A stretch of 64,000 nt of DNA from NCBI RefSeq assembly GCF_014897315.1, contig NZ_JABUYL010000015.1, forward strand, positions 1-64,000, written 5' to 3'. The position numbers and the translations under genes were made by a program. The notes under the pieces were generated by a model that ran no database searches, had not been told where the DNA came from, and saw only the letters and a program-made list of their open reading frames with translations. Below, piece after piece: positions 1 to 8,590 of the stretch; position 1 is the first letter of the stretch; the number at the start of each line of letters is the position of its first letter. The DNA comes from Proteus sp. FME41 (GTDB taxonomy: Bacteria; Pseudomonadota; Gammaproteobacteria; Enterobacterales; Enterobacteriaceae).

Positions 1-1364
1 AAGCAGAACAAGAACGTTTAGAGGCGCAACGCCAAGAAGCGGAGCGTGCAGAACAAGCTCGTTTAGCTCAAGAAGCACAAGCGCAACGCCTTGCGCAAGA
101 AGAAGCTCAGCGCCAAACTGAACTTCAAGCAGAACAAGAACGTTTAGAGGCGCAACGCCAAGAAGCAGAGCGTGCAGAACAAGCTCGTTTAGCTCAAGAA
201 GCACAAGCCCAACGCCTTGCGCAAGAAGAAGCTCAGCGCCAAGCTGAACTTAAAGCGGAGCAAGACCGTTTAGAAGCAGAGCGTCTAGAGCAAGAACGTT
301 TGGCCCAAGAAGCTGAGGCACAACGTTTAGCGCAAGAAGAGGAAAACAAACGTCTCGCTATTGCGCAAGCAGAAGCCGAAGATATTGAATCTTTACGCGA
401 AGACGTGTTGGCAGATAAAGTTGTTGAACAAGAGAAACCTAAAAAAGAAGGTTTTTTTAGCCGACTGAAAAAAGGTTTACTGAAGACTCGTCAGAATTTA
501 GGTTCAGGATTCCTGAGCCTATTTCGTGGTAAGAAAATTGATGATGAGCTTTTTGAAGAGTTAGAAGAGCAACTCTTGATTGCCGATGTGGGCATGGAAA
601 CTACGACTAAAATCATCACCAGCCTGACCAAACACGCCACGCATAAAGATCTTAAAGATGCTGAAGCCCTTTACGGCAAATTACGTGAAGAGATGGGCGA
701 TATTTTAAGTAAAGTTGATAAGCCATTAAATATTGAAGGTAAAAAACCGTTTGTTATTTTAATGGTTGGCGTTAACGGTGTTGGTAAAACAACCACAATC
801 GGGAAATTAGCGCGACAATACCAAGCTGAAGGTAAATCTGTCATGTTAGCCGCAGGTGATACATTCCGTGCTGCAGCAGTTGAACAATTACAAGTTTGGG
901 GTGATCGCAATAATATTCCTGTTGTCGCACAACATACAGGCGCTGATCCTGCATCGGTTATTTTTGATGCGATTCAATCAGCACAAGCAAAAGGTGTCGA
1001 TGTTCTTATTGCTGATACCGCAGGACGATTGCAAAATAAATCCCATTTAATGGAAGAGCTGAAAAAAATTGTTCGTGTGATGAAGAAGCTAGACGAAGAA
1101 GCGCCACATGAAGTGATGCTGACATTAGATGCAAGTACTGGACAAAATGCCGTTAGCCAGGCAAAACTCTTTAATGAAACAGTTGGGCTAACTGGCTTAA
1201 CATTGACTAAACTCGATGGTACAGCAAAAGGCGGTGTTATTTTTTCTATTGCTGATCAGTTTAGTATTCCTATCCGTTATATCGGAGTAGGTGAAGGTAT
1301 TGAAGATCTGCGTCCGTTTAAGGCCGACGATTTTATTGAGGCTCTGTTTGCCCGCGAGGAGTAG
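1..1364 (+). CDS. ftsY: Signal recognition particle receptor FtsY (5' partial)
   Basis: GTPase that docks the SRP-ribosome complex at the inner membrane and hands it to SecYEG. The reading frame is open from base 3, so the start lies outside the window. The visible N-terminal part is a charged Glu/Gln/Ala/Arg-rich A domain containing 42-residue tandem repeats. It is followed by the NG domain with P-loop GVNGVGKTTT (about 768-797), DTFRAAA, DTAGR and TKLDG, all standard for SRP GTPases. The stop TAG is 5 bases before ftsE, giving the usual ftsYEX operon. The GTPase half looks intact; only the A domain is unusual, by its long repeats. Identification is secure. Confidence 0.97.
   Translation, partial: AEQERLEAQRQEAERAEQARLAQEAQAQRLAQEEAQRQTELQAEQERLEAQRQEAERAEQARLAQEAQAQRLAQEEAQRQAELKAEQDRLEAERLEQERLAQEAEAQRLAQEEENKRLAIAQAEAEDIESLREDVLADKVVEQEKPKKEGFFSRLKKGLLKTRQNLGSGFLSLFRGKKIDDELFEELEEQLLIADVGMETTTKIITSLTKHATHKDLKDAEALYGKLREEMGDILSKVDKPLNIEGKKPFVILMVGVNGVGKTTTIGKLARQYQAEGKSVMLAAGDTFRAAAVEQLQVWGDRNNIPVVAQHTGADPASVIFDAIQSAQAKGVDVLIADTAGRLQNKSHLMEELKKIVRVMKKLDEEAPHEVMLTLDASTGQNAVSQAKLFNETVGLTGLTLTKLDGTAKGGVIFSIADQFSIPIRYIGVGEGIEDLRPFKADDFIEALFAREE
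3..254 (+). repeat. 126-bp tandem repeat inside ftsY
   Basis: Two consecutive copies (3-128 and 129-254) of a 126-base unit encode 42 residues each. They differ at only four bases, two of them silent, and a degenerate third copy begins at 255. The unit keeps frame and encodes a Glu/Gln/Arg/Ala helix-forming segment. More copies may lie upstream of the window. Confidence 0.95.
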
Positions 1365-1369
1365 TTTTA

Positions 1370-2035
1370 ATGATCCGCTTCGAACACGTCAGCAAGGCTT
1401 ATTTAGGTGGAAGACAAGCATTACAAGGGGTTGATTTTCATCTTCGCCCTGGTGAAATGGCTTTTTTAACGGGTCACTCTGGCGCTGGTAAAAGTACATT
1501 GCTTAAATTAATTTGTGGAATAGAACGCCCAAGTGATGGTGCTATTTGGTTTGCTGGTCATGATATTAGTAGACTTAAAAATAGTGAGATCCCTTTTCTG
1601 CGTCGTCAAATAGGGATGATCTTTCAAGATCACCATCTATTGATGGACAGAACGGTTTATGACAATGTTTCTCTTCCTCTGATTATTGCTGGTGCGAGTG
1701 AAGAGGATATTCGACGAAGAGTGTCTGCTGCATTAGATAAAGTTGGGTTGTTGGATAAAGCTAAAAATTACCCTATTCAACTTTCTGGCGGTGAACAACA
1801 GCGTGTGGGTATTGCGCGTGCTGTAGTAAATAAACCAACGGTTTTACTTGCGGATGAGCCAACGGGTAACCTTGATGGTGAGCTTTCAGAAGGCATTATG
1901 TGTCTTTTTGAAGAGTTTAATCGTGTAGGTGTCACCGTATTAATGGCAACACATGATATGTCATTGATAGAGCGTCGAAATTATCGCATTCTTACATTAG
2001 GTCAAGGCAGAATGGTGGGAGGGCAAAATGGCTAA
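1370..2035 (+). CDS. ftsE: Cell division ATP-binding protein FtsE
   Basis: ATPase of the FtsEX complex, which sits at the divisome and activates periplasmic murein hydrolases through EnvC. The 221-residue protein has Walker A GHSGAGKS (35-42), the signature LSGGEQ (138-143) and Walker B with the D-loop in VLLADEPTGNLD, in standard ABC order and at the family length of about 222. It starts 5 bases after the ftsY stop and its end overlaps ftsX by 8 bases, indicating coupled translation. Identification is firm. Confidence 0.97.
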   Translation: MIRFEHVSKAYLGGRQALQGVDFHLRPGEMAFLTGHSGAGKSTLLKLICGIERPSDGAIWFAGHDISRLKNSEIPFLRRQIGMIFQDHHLLMDRTVYDNVSLPLIIAGASEEDIRRRVSAALDKVGLLDKAKNYPIQLSGGEQQRVGIARAVVNKPTVLLADEPTGNLDGELSEGIMCLFEEFNRVGVTVLMATHDMSLIERRNYRILTLGQGRMVGGQNG

Positions 2036-3005
2036 AGCAAAAAGTTCCCGTAAATCGATGCCAACGCCGAGTGCAAAAACCAAAGCGTTAAAAGGAGGAA
2101 GACGTGAACAATGGCGTTATGCGTGGCGTAATACAATGTCTGATTTTTTGCGCCAACCTCTTTCTTCTTTTTTAACAGTAATGGTTGTCGCCATTTCACT
2201 GACATTACCGAGCATCTTTTATATTGTGTGGAAAAATGTCTCGACGGCTTCAGAGCAGTGGTATCCCACACCACAATTAACTGTTTATCTTGATAAATCG
2301 CTTGATGATTCGCTGGCAGAAGCCACAATTAAGAAAATAGAAGCACTTGAAAAAGTGGAAGAGGTTAACTACCTTTCACGACAAGATTCGCTAGTGGAAT
2401 TCCGTTCTTGGTCTGGTTTTAGCAGTGCCTTGGATATGTTAGAAGAGAACCCACTTCCCGCAGTGGCGATTGTGACACCCGTTATGGATCCTAGTGACCA
2501 ACAACTTATGGTGAATTTACGTGATACTGTAGCGAAAGTTCCCGGTGTTGATGAAGTTAGGATGGATGACAGTTGGTTTACTCGACTTTCAACGTTAACT
2601 TCATTGGTGGGACAAATTGCATTAGTGATTGGTACATTGATGGTTGTTGCGCTGCTACTGGTGATAGGCAATAGTGTGCGGCTTAATATTTTCAGTCGTC
2701 GCGACACGATTAATGTGATGAAACTTATTGGTGCAACAGATGGTTTTATTATGCGTCCCTTCCTTAATTGGGGATTAATCCTAGGCTTTATTGGCGCTGT
2801 ATTTGCACTGATTTTTTCTGCTTTATTGGTGTGGAAACTTTCTGATGTGGTGACTCAAGCGGCAACCGTATTTGGTACCTCTTTCTCAATTTCAGGATTA
2901 GGATTTGATGAATCTATCATTCTTATCTTAGTTGCCATGACAATTGGTTGGTTTGCAGCGTGGTTGACGACAATGCAACACTTGCGTCAATTTACACCAG
3001 AATAG
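2028..3005 (+). CDS. ftsX: Cell division membrane protein FtsX
   Basis: Membrane partner of FtsE. The 325 residues show a basic cytoplasmic N-terminus, one membrane segment near 50-70, a large periplasmic loop (about 75-185), then three hydrophobic segments (about 190-215, 240-265 and 295-315). This is the FtsX/MacB-like topology. The start overlaps the ftsE end. Following the gene is a 425-base gap that carries the rpoH regulatory region, as in other enterobacteria. Confidence 0.96.
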   Translation: MAKAKSSRKSMPTPSAKTKALKGGRREQWRYAWRNTMSDFLRQPLSSFLTVMVVAISLTLPSIFYIVWKNVSTASEQWYPTPQLTVYLDKSLDDSLAEATIKKIEALEKVEEVNYLSRQDSLVEFRSWSGFSSALDMLEENPLPAVAIVTPVMDPSDQQLMVNLRDTVAKVPGVDEVRMDDSWFTRLSTLTSLVGQIALVIGTLMVVALLLVIGNSVRLNIFSRRDTINVMKLIGATDGFIMRPFLNWGLILGFIGAVFALIFSALLVWKLSDVVTQAATVFGTSFSISGLGFDESIILILVAMTIGWFAAWLTTMQHLRQFTPE

Positions 3006-3430
3006 TGGATTAGCACTTTTATAGACTCTACATAATTCGAGCTACAGCTAGCGACAAGTACGAATAAACGTCGCCAACAACGCAGTAGCTTGAAATTTGA
3101 CGAGGATAGTTTTTTTATTAGGCTGGGTTACTTTAATATCGTTATCCAGCCATTTTATCGAAGTCTTGTCTCTGGCATAATAATGCGCACATAATTTTTA
3201 CTCATGCAAACTGATCGCCATATCTATTTTTGCATGAGTCAATACAAAGAAATGTAAACATAGATGCGAGATGAACCTTTAGTCTTTATGCTGGTCGAAT
3301 AGTCGTTATGATAAAAACATATCGTAAAAAAACCTAACTGATTTCCTATTTAAGCTATATTTATAAGGCTCATCAACTTTCCCTTACCGCAATAATATTA
3401 ATTATTTATTTGATTTTCATGAGGATTTGA
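3006..3430. other. ftsX-rpoH intergenic region
   Basis: No gene is seen. From the ftsX stop it holds a dispersed palindromic repeat copy (3031-3109), then an inverted repeat GGCTGG/CCAGCC (3121-3126 and 3146-3151) that could end the ftsYEX transcript, then about 250 AT-rich bases that must contain the rpoH promoters. I could not assign individual promoters with confidence. Confidence 0.6.
3031..3109 (+). repeat. Dispersed palindromic intergenic repeat, copy 1
   Basis: An imperfect palindrome with outer arms TTCGAGCTAC (3036-3045) and GTAGCTTGAA (3085-3094), followed by a TTTGACGAGGATAG tail. The same element occurs at 5505-5580 in reverse orientation, sharing the GCGACAAGT and CAACAACGC blocks. 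It resembles the small palindromic repeats scattered through Yersinia and Morganellaceae genomes; I cannot name the family with certainty. Confidence 0.75.
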
Positions 3431-4285
3431 ATGACAAAAGAAATGCAATCCTTAGCATTGGTTCCGCAAGGCAGCATCGAGGCATATATACGTGCAGCCA
3501 ATTCCTATCCGATGTTAACCGCAGAGGAAGAAAAGGAACTCGCTGAACGGCTGCATTACGATGGTGATTTGGATGCGGCAAGAACGCTTATCCTTTCGCA
3601 TCTGCGCTTCGTTATTCATGTTGCTCGCGGCTATTCTGGTTATGGTTTACCTCAGGCTGATCTTATCCAAGAAGGTAACATTGGTTTGATGAAAGCCGTT
3701 CGCCGTTTTAACCCCGAAGTGGGGGTACGGTTGGTCTCTTTTGCCGTGCATTGGATCAAAGCCGAAATTCACGAATATGTATTACGTAACTGGCGTATTG
3801 TGAAAGTCGCGACCACTAAATCACAACGTAAACTGTTTTTTAATCTGCGAAAAAATAAAAAACGTTTAGGTTGGTTTAACCAAGATGAAGTGGAATTAGT
3901 TGCAAGAGAGTTAGGTGTGTCAGAAAGTGATGTCCGCGAAATGGAATCACGAATGTCAGCGCAAGACATGGCATTTGATATGACCGCCGACGACAGTGAT
4001 GATTCACACCCGATTGCACCAGTGCTCTTCTTAGAAGATAAATCCTCTGACTTTGCAGATGGCATTGAAGAAGATAACTGGGATAATCACGCAACAGATA
4101 AACTGACTTCAGCGATTGAAACACTGGATGAACGTAGCCAAGATATTATTCGTGCTCGCTGGCTAGATGATGATAATAAATCAACATTACAGGACTTGGC
4201 CACAAAATACGGCGTCTCCGCCGAGCGTGTTCGCCAATTAGAAAAAAATGCGATGAAAAAATTGCGTTTAGCGATTGAAGATTAA
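3431..4285 (+). CDS. rpoH: RNA polymerase sigma-32 factor (heat shock)
   Basis: Heat-shock sigma factor directing transcription of chaperone and protease genes. The 284 residues match the E. coli length. Region 2 carries [20 protein letters not shown], and the RpoH box QRKLFFNLR, typical of sigma-32, follows. A C-terminal helix-turn-helix ([20 protein letters not shown]) reads the -35 element. A GAGGAT ribosome site precedes the ATG. In E. coli the mRNA leader and early coding region form a thermometer; whether this sequence folds the same way was not computed. An intrinsic terminator follows at 4333-4360. Confidence 0.98.
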   Translation: MTKEMQSLALVPQGSIEAYIRAANSYPMLTAEEEKELAERLHYDGDLDAARTLILSHLRFVIHVARGYSGYGLPQADLIQEGNIGLMKAVRRFNPEVGVRLVSFAVHWIKAEIHEYVLRNWRIVKVATTKSQRKLFFNLRKNKKRLGWFNQDEVELVARELGVSESDVREMESRMSAQDMAFDMTADDSDDSHPIAPVLFLEDKSSDFADGIEEDNWDNHATDKLTSAIETLDERSQDIIRARWLDDDNKSTLQDLATKYGVSAERVRQLEKNAMKKLRLAIED

Positions 4286-4332
4286 TCACATTTCAGACTC
4301 AGCCTTCCCTCTTGTAAAGTAGAGTATGTTAT

Positions 4333-4360
4333 AAAAGCGATATGAAAATATCGCTTTTTT
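4333..4360 (+). terminator. Intrinsic terminator of rpoH
   Basis: Stem AAAAGCGATA (4333-4342) pairs with TATCGCTTTT (4349-4358), has a 6-base loop, and ends in a T run. It lies about 50 bases after the rpoH stop and just before the glycerate kinase ribosome site. Confidence 0.85.
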
Positions 4361-4379
4361 ATTGCCTGGAGAAAATAAC

Positions 4380-5543
4380 GTGAAAATTGTTATCGCCCCT
4401 GATTCTTTTAAAGAAAGTTTAAGTGCGAAAGATGTTGCGCTGGCAATAAAACAGGGGTTTTCACGTTATTTACCCGATGCACAATATTGCTGTATTCCTA
4501 TGGCGGATGGCGGTGAAGGCACGGTGACATCTCTGGTGGATGCAATGCAAGGCCGTTTTATATCGACACAAGTGTGTTCGCCTTTAGGTAAACAAGTAAC
4601 CGCAACGTGGGGAATTTTAGGTGATAACACTACTGCCGTGATTGAAATGGCGCAAGCTTCTGGTCTTCATCTTATTCCCTCATCTCAACGCGATCCTAAT
4701 TTAACGACCAGTTATGGAACGGGGGAATTAATTAATGCCGCACTTGAAATGGGTGTTAAAAAGATTATTTTGGGATTAGGCGGAAGTGCTACAAATGATG
4801 CAGGTGCAGGGATGATGCAAGCACTTGGGCTTGGTCTCAAAGATAAGTTTGGTACATCTTTGCCTTTTGGTGGACTCGCATTAGCCCAGCTTCACACTAT
4901 CGATATCACGAGGCTTAATCCTAAATTAAAGCATGTTGAAATTGAGATTGCTTGTGATGTAACAAATCCGTTGTGTGGAGAAAAAGGAGCATCCGCTATT
5001 TTTGGTCCTCAAAAAGGAGCGACCAAAGATGATATTGCGCAACTTGATAAAGCTTTACATCATTTTGGTACTTATCTTGAGAAAATGACACAACACAATC
5101 TTATTAATATTGCTGGAAGTGGTGCGGCGGGTGGATTGGCGTTACCGTTACTTGCCTTTACGCAAGCAACGCTTTCGCCAGGAGTTGAACTGGTTGCCAA
5201 AGCTGTTGAATTAGAGAAATATTTTATTGATGCGGATTTGGTAATAACGGGTGAAGGTCGAATGGATAGCCAATCGGCACAAGGTAAAACGCCAATAGGG
5301 GTTGCTCTGCTCGCTAAAAAATATCACCTTCCTGTCATTGCCTTAGTTGGTGGCTATCTACCTGATTATGATGTTGTTCATCAGCAGGGAATTGATGCTG
5401 TTTTCTCTATTGTACCGGGTGTTTCTACACTGGATGATGCTCTTCATAATGCGCAAAAGAATCTGAGTGAGACGGCTTATAATGTAGCTAGACTTTATAC
5501 TACTCGTTCTCGTCATACTTCAAGTTGTAGCGTTGTTGACTAA
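4380..5543 (+). CDS. Glycerate kinase (GarK/GlxK family)
   Basis: Phosphorylates D-glycerate with ATP to a phosphoglycerate, feeding lower glycolysis. The N-terminus MKIVIAPDSFKESLSA, the MADGGEGT motif and the LGLGGSATNDAGAGM segment are hallmarks of the family. The GTG at 4380 is chosen because GGAG (4367-4370) lies 9 bases upstream and the protein then begins with the conserved MKIVIAPDS; an in-frame TTG at 4362 would add six unconserved residues. Length is 387, near the usual 380. The last 12 residues (from 5505) and the stop are encoded by a dispersed palindromic repeat, so the natural C-terminus has been replaced. GarK versus GlxK is not decided. Confidence 0.93.
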   Translation: MKIVIAPDSFKESLSAKDVALAIKQGFSRYLPDAQYCCIPMADGGEGTVTSLVDAMQGRFISTQVCSPLGKQVTATWGILGDNTTAVIEMAQASGLHLIPSSQRDPNLTTSYGTGELINAALEMGVKKIILGLGGSATNDAGAGMMQALGLGLKDKFGTSLPFGGLALAQLHTIDITRLNPKLKHVEIEIACDVTNPLCGEKGASAIFGPQKGATKDDIAQLDKALHHFGTYLEKMTQHNLINIAGSGAAGGLALPLLAFTQATLSPGVELVAKAVELEKYFIDADLVITGEGRMDSQSAQGKTPIGVALLAKKYHLPVIALVGGYLPDYDVVHQQGIDAVFSIVPGVSTLDDALHNAQKNLSETAYNVARLYTTRSRHTSSCSVVD

Positions 5544-5580
5544 TATTCACTTGTCGCCTAGCTACAACTTGAATTATTTA
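5505..5580 (-). repeat. Dispersed palindromic repeat, copy 2, overlapping the glycerate kinase end
   Basis: Outer arms TTCAAGTTGTAGC (5519-5531) and GCTACAACTTGAA (5561-5573) are perfect 13-base inverted repeats. Read on the minus strand the element aligns with the copy at 3031-3109, including GCGACAAGT, CAACAACGC and TTGAA.TATGACGAG. It supplies the final codons and stop of the upstream gene and could also form a terminator-like hairpin between convergent genes. Confidence 0.8.
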
Positions 5581-5594
5581 GAATAAGAACGTTA

Positions 5595-6002
5595 TCAAAT
5601 ATTGAGAGCATAAAGATCAGATTGTGGTGATGCACTAAATTGATGATGAGTTAAAAAAGCATGAGCAATCTCATACCCGCTTTCTTCCGCTGATAAGCTT
5701 ATTGCCTGCCAATGGTGAATATCAGGATAGGCAGATAAACATTGTGTCAGTAAATAATGGCCAACACCGCGGCGGCGTGTCACTTCTCTGACCATAAAAT
5801 CAGTAATAACCGCTTTTTTATCCGATAATTTAACCCAGCAAGCCGCTAATAATCGTTCATTAAATCTCGCCACAAAGAGTATATTCTCGTTGTTGATCTC
5901 ATTTGTTAGAGCTGATTGGTAACGTGTATCTTGCCAAATTTTGCCTAAATCAATATGGTCTTGTTCAGAGAGCTGTGCCAGTTTTTCAATGGTTAATTTC
6001 AT
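5595..6002 (-). CDS. panM: PanD maturation factor PanM (PanZ), GNAT fold
   Basis: GNAT-like protein that binds acetyl-CoA and pro-PanD, promoting self-cleavage of aspartate decarboxylase and restraining beta-alanine synthesis for pantothenate. The 135 residues share with E. coli PanZ the N-terminus MKLTI, the block ARFNERLLAA and the CoA-binding loop VREVTRRRGVGHYLL. In E. coli the gene also lies between rpoH and the ugp genes, which supports orthology; the liv genes found beside it there are absent. The gene is 11 bases downstream of an MFS gene on the same strand and may be cotranscribed with it. Confidence 0.88.
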   Translation of the reverse strand: MKLTIEKLAQLSEQDHIDLGKIWQDTRYQSALTNEINNENILFVARFNERLLAACWVKLSDKKAVITDFMVREVTRRRGVGHYLLTQCLSAYPDIHHWQAISLSAEESGYEIAHAFLTHHQFSASPQSDLYALNI

Positions 6003-6013
6003 GAAATATCCTG

Positions 6014-7201
6014 TTAGTTTGCAGTGTGTTTTTTTTCTTTTAATGAAGACATTAAGGTCTTAATGGTGAAACACAATGCCAAACTCGTTAAGATCACACA
6101 AGAATAAAAGACATACTCATAGTTATTGTCAGTCACAAAATAGACCGAAATCATAGGGCCAGCAGCCATTCCACAATAACGAATAAAGTTATAAATCCCC
6201 ATTGCAGTCGCTCTCATCGAGCCAAAATAACTTGCTAATAATGTCGTGTGCGTAGGCATGGTTAAGCCTAAAGAAAGCCCATATAACACGGTTAAACCAA
6301 GCATTATCGGTAGTGAGATTTGCCAAAATAGTGCAAATAACGCCAACATAATCAAATTGGTACAAGAGGTGAATATCACTCCATATTCAACACTAAATAA
6401 ATGGCAAATTCTACGGTAAAGATAGCTACCTAAGATAAGTGCAATCGACATAGGCATATATAATCCACCTATTTCAGTGCTGTTAAGTTGATAGAGATGA
6501 AAGGCAATTAAGGGTAAGAAAACCAGTAGACAAAAATAGTTATAAAACACCATAAAACTGATGACAAATACAGATTTACCCTCAGGTGCTATAAGCACTT
6601 GTTGCATTGCAGATACGCTTTTAAAGGTTCCTTTTTGTTCAGGGCGTGTTTCAGGTAAATAAAAGAGATGGGTAATAAGTAATATGACACCGACAACAGC
6701 CAAGAAAATAAAGATCCCTTGATATTGATAATGTTGCGCTAAATAACCGCCCAATAAAGGGCCACAAGCAGGCGCTAACGCTAATAGCATTTGATACGAT
6801 CCCATTGCTTTTGCACGATCGTTTCCTTGATAAAGATCGCCAAGAATAGTGGCGGCAACTACAGGGATAGCGGCGATACCGATAGCTTGGATCACGCGCC
6901 AAAAAATTAATAAGCTTATAGAATCAGACCAAACACAGCCCAATGCACCCACAATAGAAATGGTTAATCCACTGAGTAAAATCGGTTTTCTTCCCCATTT
7001 ATCAATCAATGAGCCGTAAAATAATTGCATAACAGCCATCGCAAAAGTAAATGCAGATACCGTTAAATTAACCAATGATAACGTGGTATTAAATTGCTGC
7101 TGGATCAAGGGAAGTACAGGGGTATAAATATTTTGCGCCAAAGAGCCTAGTAGTGCGCTAAAACAAATGAGATAAAACAGACGACGAATTGATAGTTTCA
7201 T
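6014..7201 (-). CDS. MFS drug-efflux-type transporter (DHA1-like)
   Basis: Inner-membrane proton antiporter of the 12-segment MFS type, 395 residues. The loop motif GSLIDKWGRKP between segments 2 and 3 and the segment-5 motif with GP..GG (ACGPLLGGYLA) are typical of drug:H+ antiporters of the Bcr/MdtL kind. Substrate cannot be read from the sequence. The divergent MarR gene and two shared palindromes between them (7219-7240 and 7298-7315) indicate ligand-induced repression. panM follows 11 bases downstream. Confidence 0.88.
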   Translation of the reverse strand: MKLSIRRLFYLICFSALLGSLAQNIYTPVLPLIQQQFNTTLSLVNLTVSAFTFAMAVMQLFYGSLIDKWGRKPILLSGLTISIVGALGCVWSDSISLLIFWRVIQAIGIAAIPVVAATILGDLYQGNDRAKAMGSYQMLLALAPACGPLLGGYLAQHYQYQGIFIFLAVVGVILLITHLFYLPETRPEQKGTFKSVSAMQQVLIAPEGKSVFVISFMVFYNYFCLLVFLPLIAFHLYQLNSTEIGGLYMPMSIALILGSYLYRRICHLFSVEYGVIFTSCTNLIMLALFALFWQISLPIMLGLTVLYGLSLGLTMPTHTTLLASYFGSMRATAMGIYNFIRYCGMAAGPMISVYFVTDNNYEYVFYSCVILTSLALCFTIKTLMSSLKEKKHTAN

Positions 7202-7218
7202 TATATTGCCTCTTGTTA

Positions 7219-7240
7219 TTTTGTTTCCATGGAAACAAAA
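7219..7240. promoter_or_regulatory. Palindromic operator 1, upstream of the MFS gene
   Basis: A perfect 22-base palindrome with half site TTTTGTTTCCA and its complement, centred at 7229/7230, 18 bases upstream of the MFS start codon. It shares its core with a second site at 7298-7315. Probable binding site of the adjacent MarR-type protein. Confidence 0.8.
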
Positions 7241-7297
7241 CAGATGATAGCGATATTTTGATTGTTGTAAATACTTTTGATACTATTTTTAAAAATA

Positions 7298-7315
7298 TTT
7301 TTTCCAAGGAAACAA
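7298..7315. promoter_or_regulatory. Palindromic operator 2, over the marR-type start
   Basis: Half sites TTTTTTCCA and AGGAAACAA, centred at 7306/7307 and 77 bases from operator 1. It covers the ribosome site (AAGGA) of the MarR-type gene, so binding would give autorepression. Confidence 0.75.
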
Positions 7316-7316
7316 A

Positions 7317-7784
7317 ATGGCAAAAGAGAATGTGACAACACAAGACTTGTTAAAAGGGTTAAGTGATTTTTTGCATCTTAAAGATGAACGAGCCGATAAC
7401 GATCATAGAAAAGTATTAGAAGAGAAGGGATTAGATAATTATTCACTCACAGAATTGCATGTTATTCATTGTATTGGTGAAGAGAGTATGAGAAATCTCA
7501 CGACCATCAGTGAATATATGACTATGACTCGCGGGGCTGTCTCAAAAATTTGTAGTCGCTTACAAAAAAAGGGGGCTATTGAAAAAATAAAGTTGGCAGA
7601 TAATCAAAAAGAGATCTTTTTTATCTTAACCACGGAGGGGGAGCGACTGTTTCATGCTCATGAGGTGTTACATCAACAATCACAAGCAAGATGGTCTGAA
7701 TTATTTGAACAATATGATCAGCAAGAAAGGCAGGCGATTAAACGCTTTTTTACCGATGTTGTGGGGCGTTTTCGTCATCCGTAA
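7317..7784 (+). CDS. MarR-family transcriptional regulator
   Basis: A 155-residue winged-helix protein. The central part LTTISEYMTMTRGAVSKICSRLQKKG is the recognition helix-turn-helix, followed by a wing (IEKIKLADNQKEIFFILTTEG), the standard MarR layout. It is divergent from the MFS transporter and flanked by two near-identical palindromes, so it most likely represses both. The inducer is unknown. Confidence 0.92.
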   Translation: MAKENVTTQDLLKGLSDFLHLKDERADNDHRKVLEEKGLDNYSLTELHVIHCIGEESMRNLTTISEYMTMTRGAVSKICSRLQKKGAIEKIKLADNQKEIFFILTTEGERLFHAHEVLHQQSQARWSELFEQYDQQERQAIKRFFTDVVGRFRHP

Positions 7785-7837
7785 CAGATAAATCAGAAAA
7801 GAAAACCCCCATACCACGAGATATAGGGGCAAGATAA

Positions 7838-8590
7838 TTATTTCTTATCTTCAGCGATACGATTACGGATATTATCAGCACGCTCTTTTGATGGTGGGTG
7901 AGAATCAAACATACTTGAATCACCACCACCTAATTTAGCGAGTTTCTCAAAGCCTGTAACTAAACCAACAGTGTTCACACCACGTTTTTTTAGTAGATCA
8001 TAAGAGAAATTGTCAGCTTCTGATTCTTGGTGCTGAGAGAACTGGGCGTTAATTAATTTTTGGCCCATCTCTGCTAATTGAGAGCTACTTAATTGCGCTG
8101 CTACACCACCTGCAGATGCTGCTGCAGTGCGTGCTGCCACGGCTGCGTGAGCAACTTGAATTGCTTTACGGGTATGACCTAAAGCAACGTGACCCATTTC
8201 ATGACCTAAAACGCCTTCAACTTCGTTATCAGTCATCATATCCATTAAGCCACTATAAACACGTACACAGCCGTTAGCCATAGCCCATGCGTTCACATCT
8301 TTAGTCATGTAAACTTTGTAATTTACAGGAGTACCATTAACTTCATTACCTAACGCTTTAGCGATGTTATTTAAGCGTTTAGTGTAAGTACTGTTTGCCG
8401 GAGCAACTTTATTTTGCGCATCCATCTCTTTACAAGCATCATTAGTTAGCGCTTTGATATCATCATCACTTAATGTTGCAGCTTGAAAAAGTTGAGTTCC
8501 TGATTGGGTCAACATATCGGTATTCAGGTTTTTACAACCAGAAAGTAGTGCTGCTGATACCATCACGGTAGCAAGTAATTTAATTTTCAT
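7838..8590 (-). CDS. loiP: Outer-membrane lipoprotein metalloprotease LoiP (M48)
   Basis: Zinc endopeptidase linked in E. coli (YggG) to low-osmolarity growth and to BepA. The 250 residues begin with a lipoprotein signal ending LLSGC, with the lipidated Cys at 19. The HEMGH zinc motif is at 130-134, with the third ligand region in QESEADNFSYDLL. Alignment to E. coli LoiP is close throughout, including VNYKVYMTKDVNAWAMANGCVRVYSG. It is a monocistronic gene, convergent with the MarR-type gene. Confidence 0.93.
   Translation of the reverse strand: MKIKLLATVMVSAALLSGCKNLNTDMLTQSGTQLFQAATLSDDDIKALTNDACKEMDAQNKVAPANSTYTKRLNNIAKALGNEVNGTPVNYKVYMTKDVNAWAMANGCVRVYSGLMDMMTDNEVEGVLGHEMGHVALGHTRKAIQVAHAAVAARTAAASAGGVAAQLSSSQLAEMGQKLINAQFSQHQESEADNFSYDLLKKRGVNTVGLVTGFEKLAKLGGGDSSMFDSHPPSKERADNIRNRIAEDKK

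Noticed and set aside
1-300. Possible CRISPR or intergenic repeat array at the left edge
   Set aside because: The repeats are in frame, directly adjacent without spacers, and encode the FtsY A domain.
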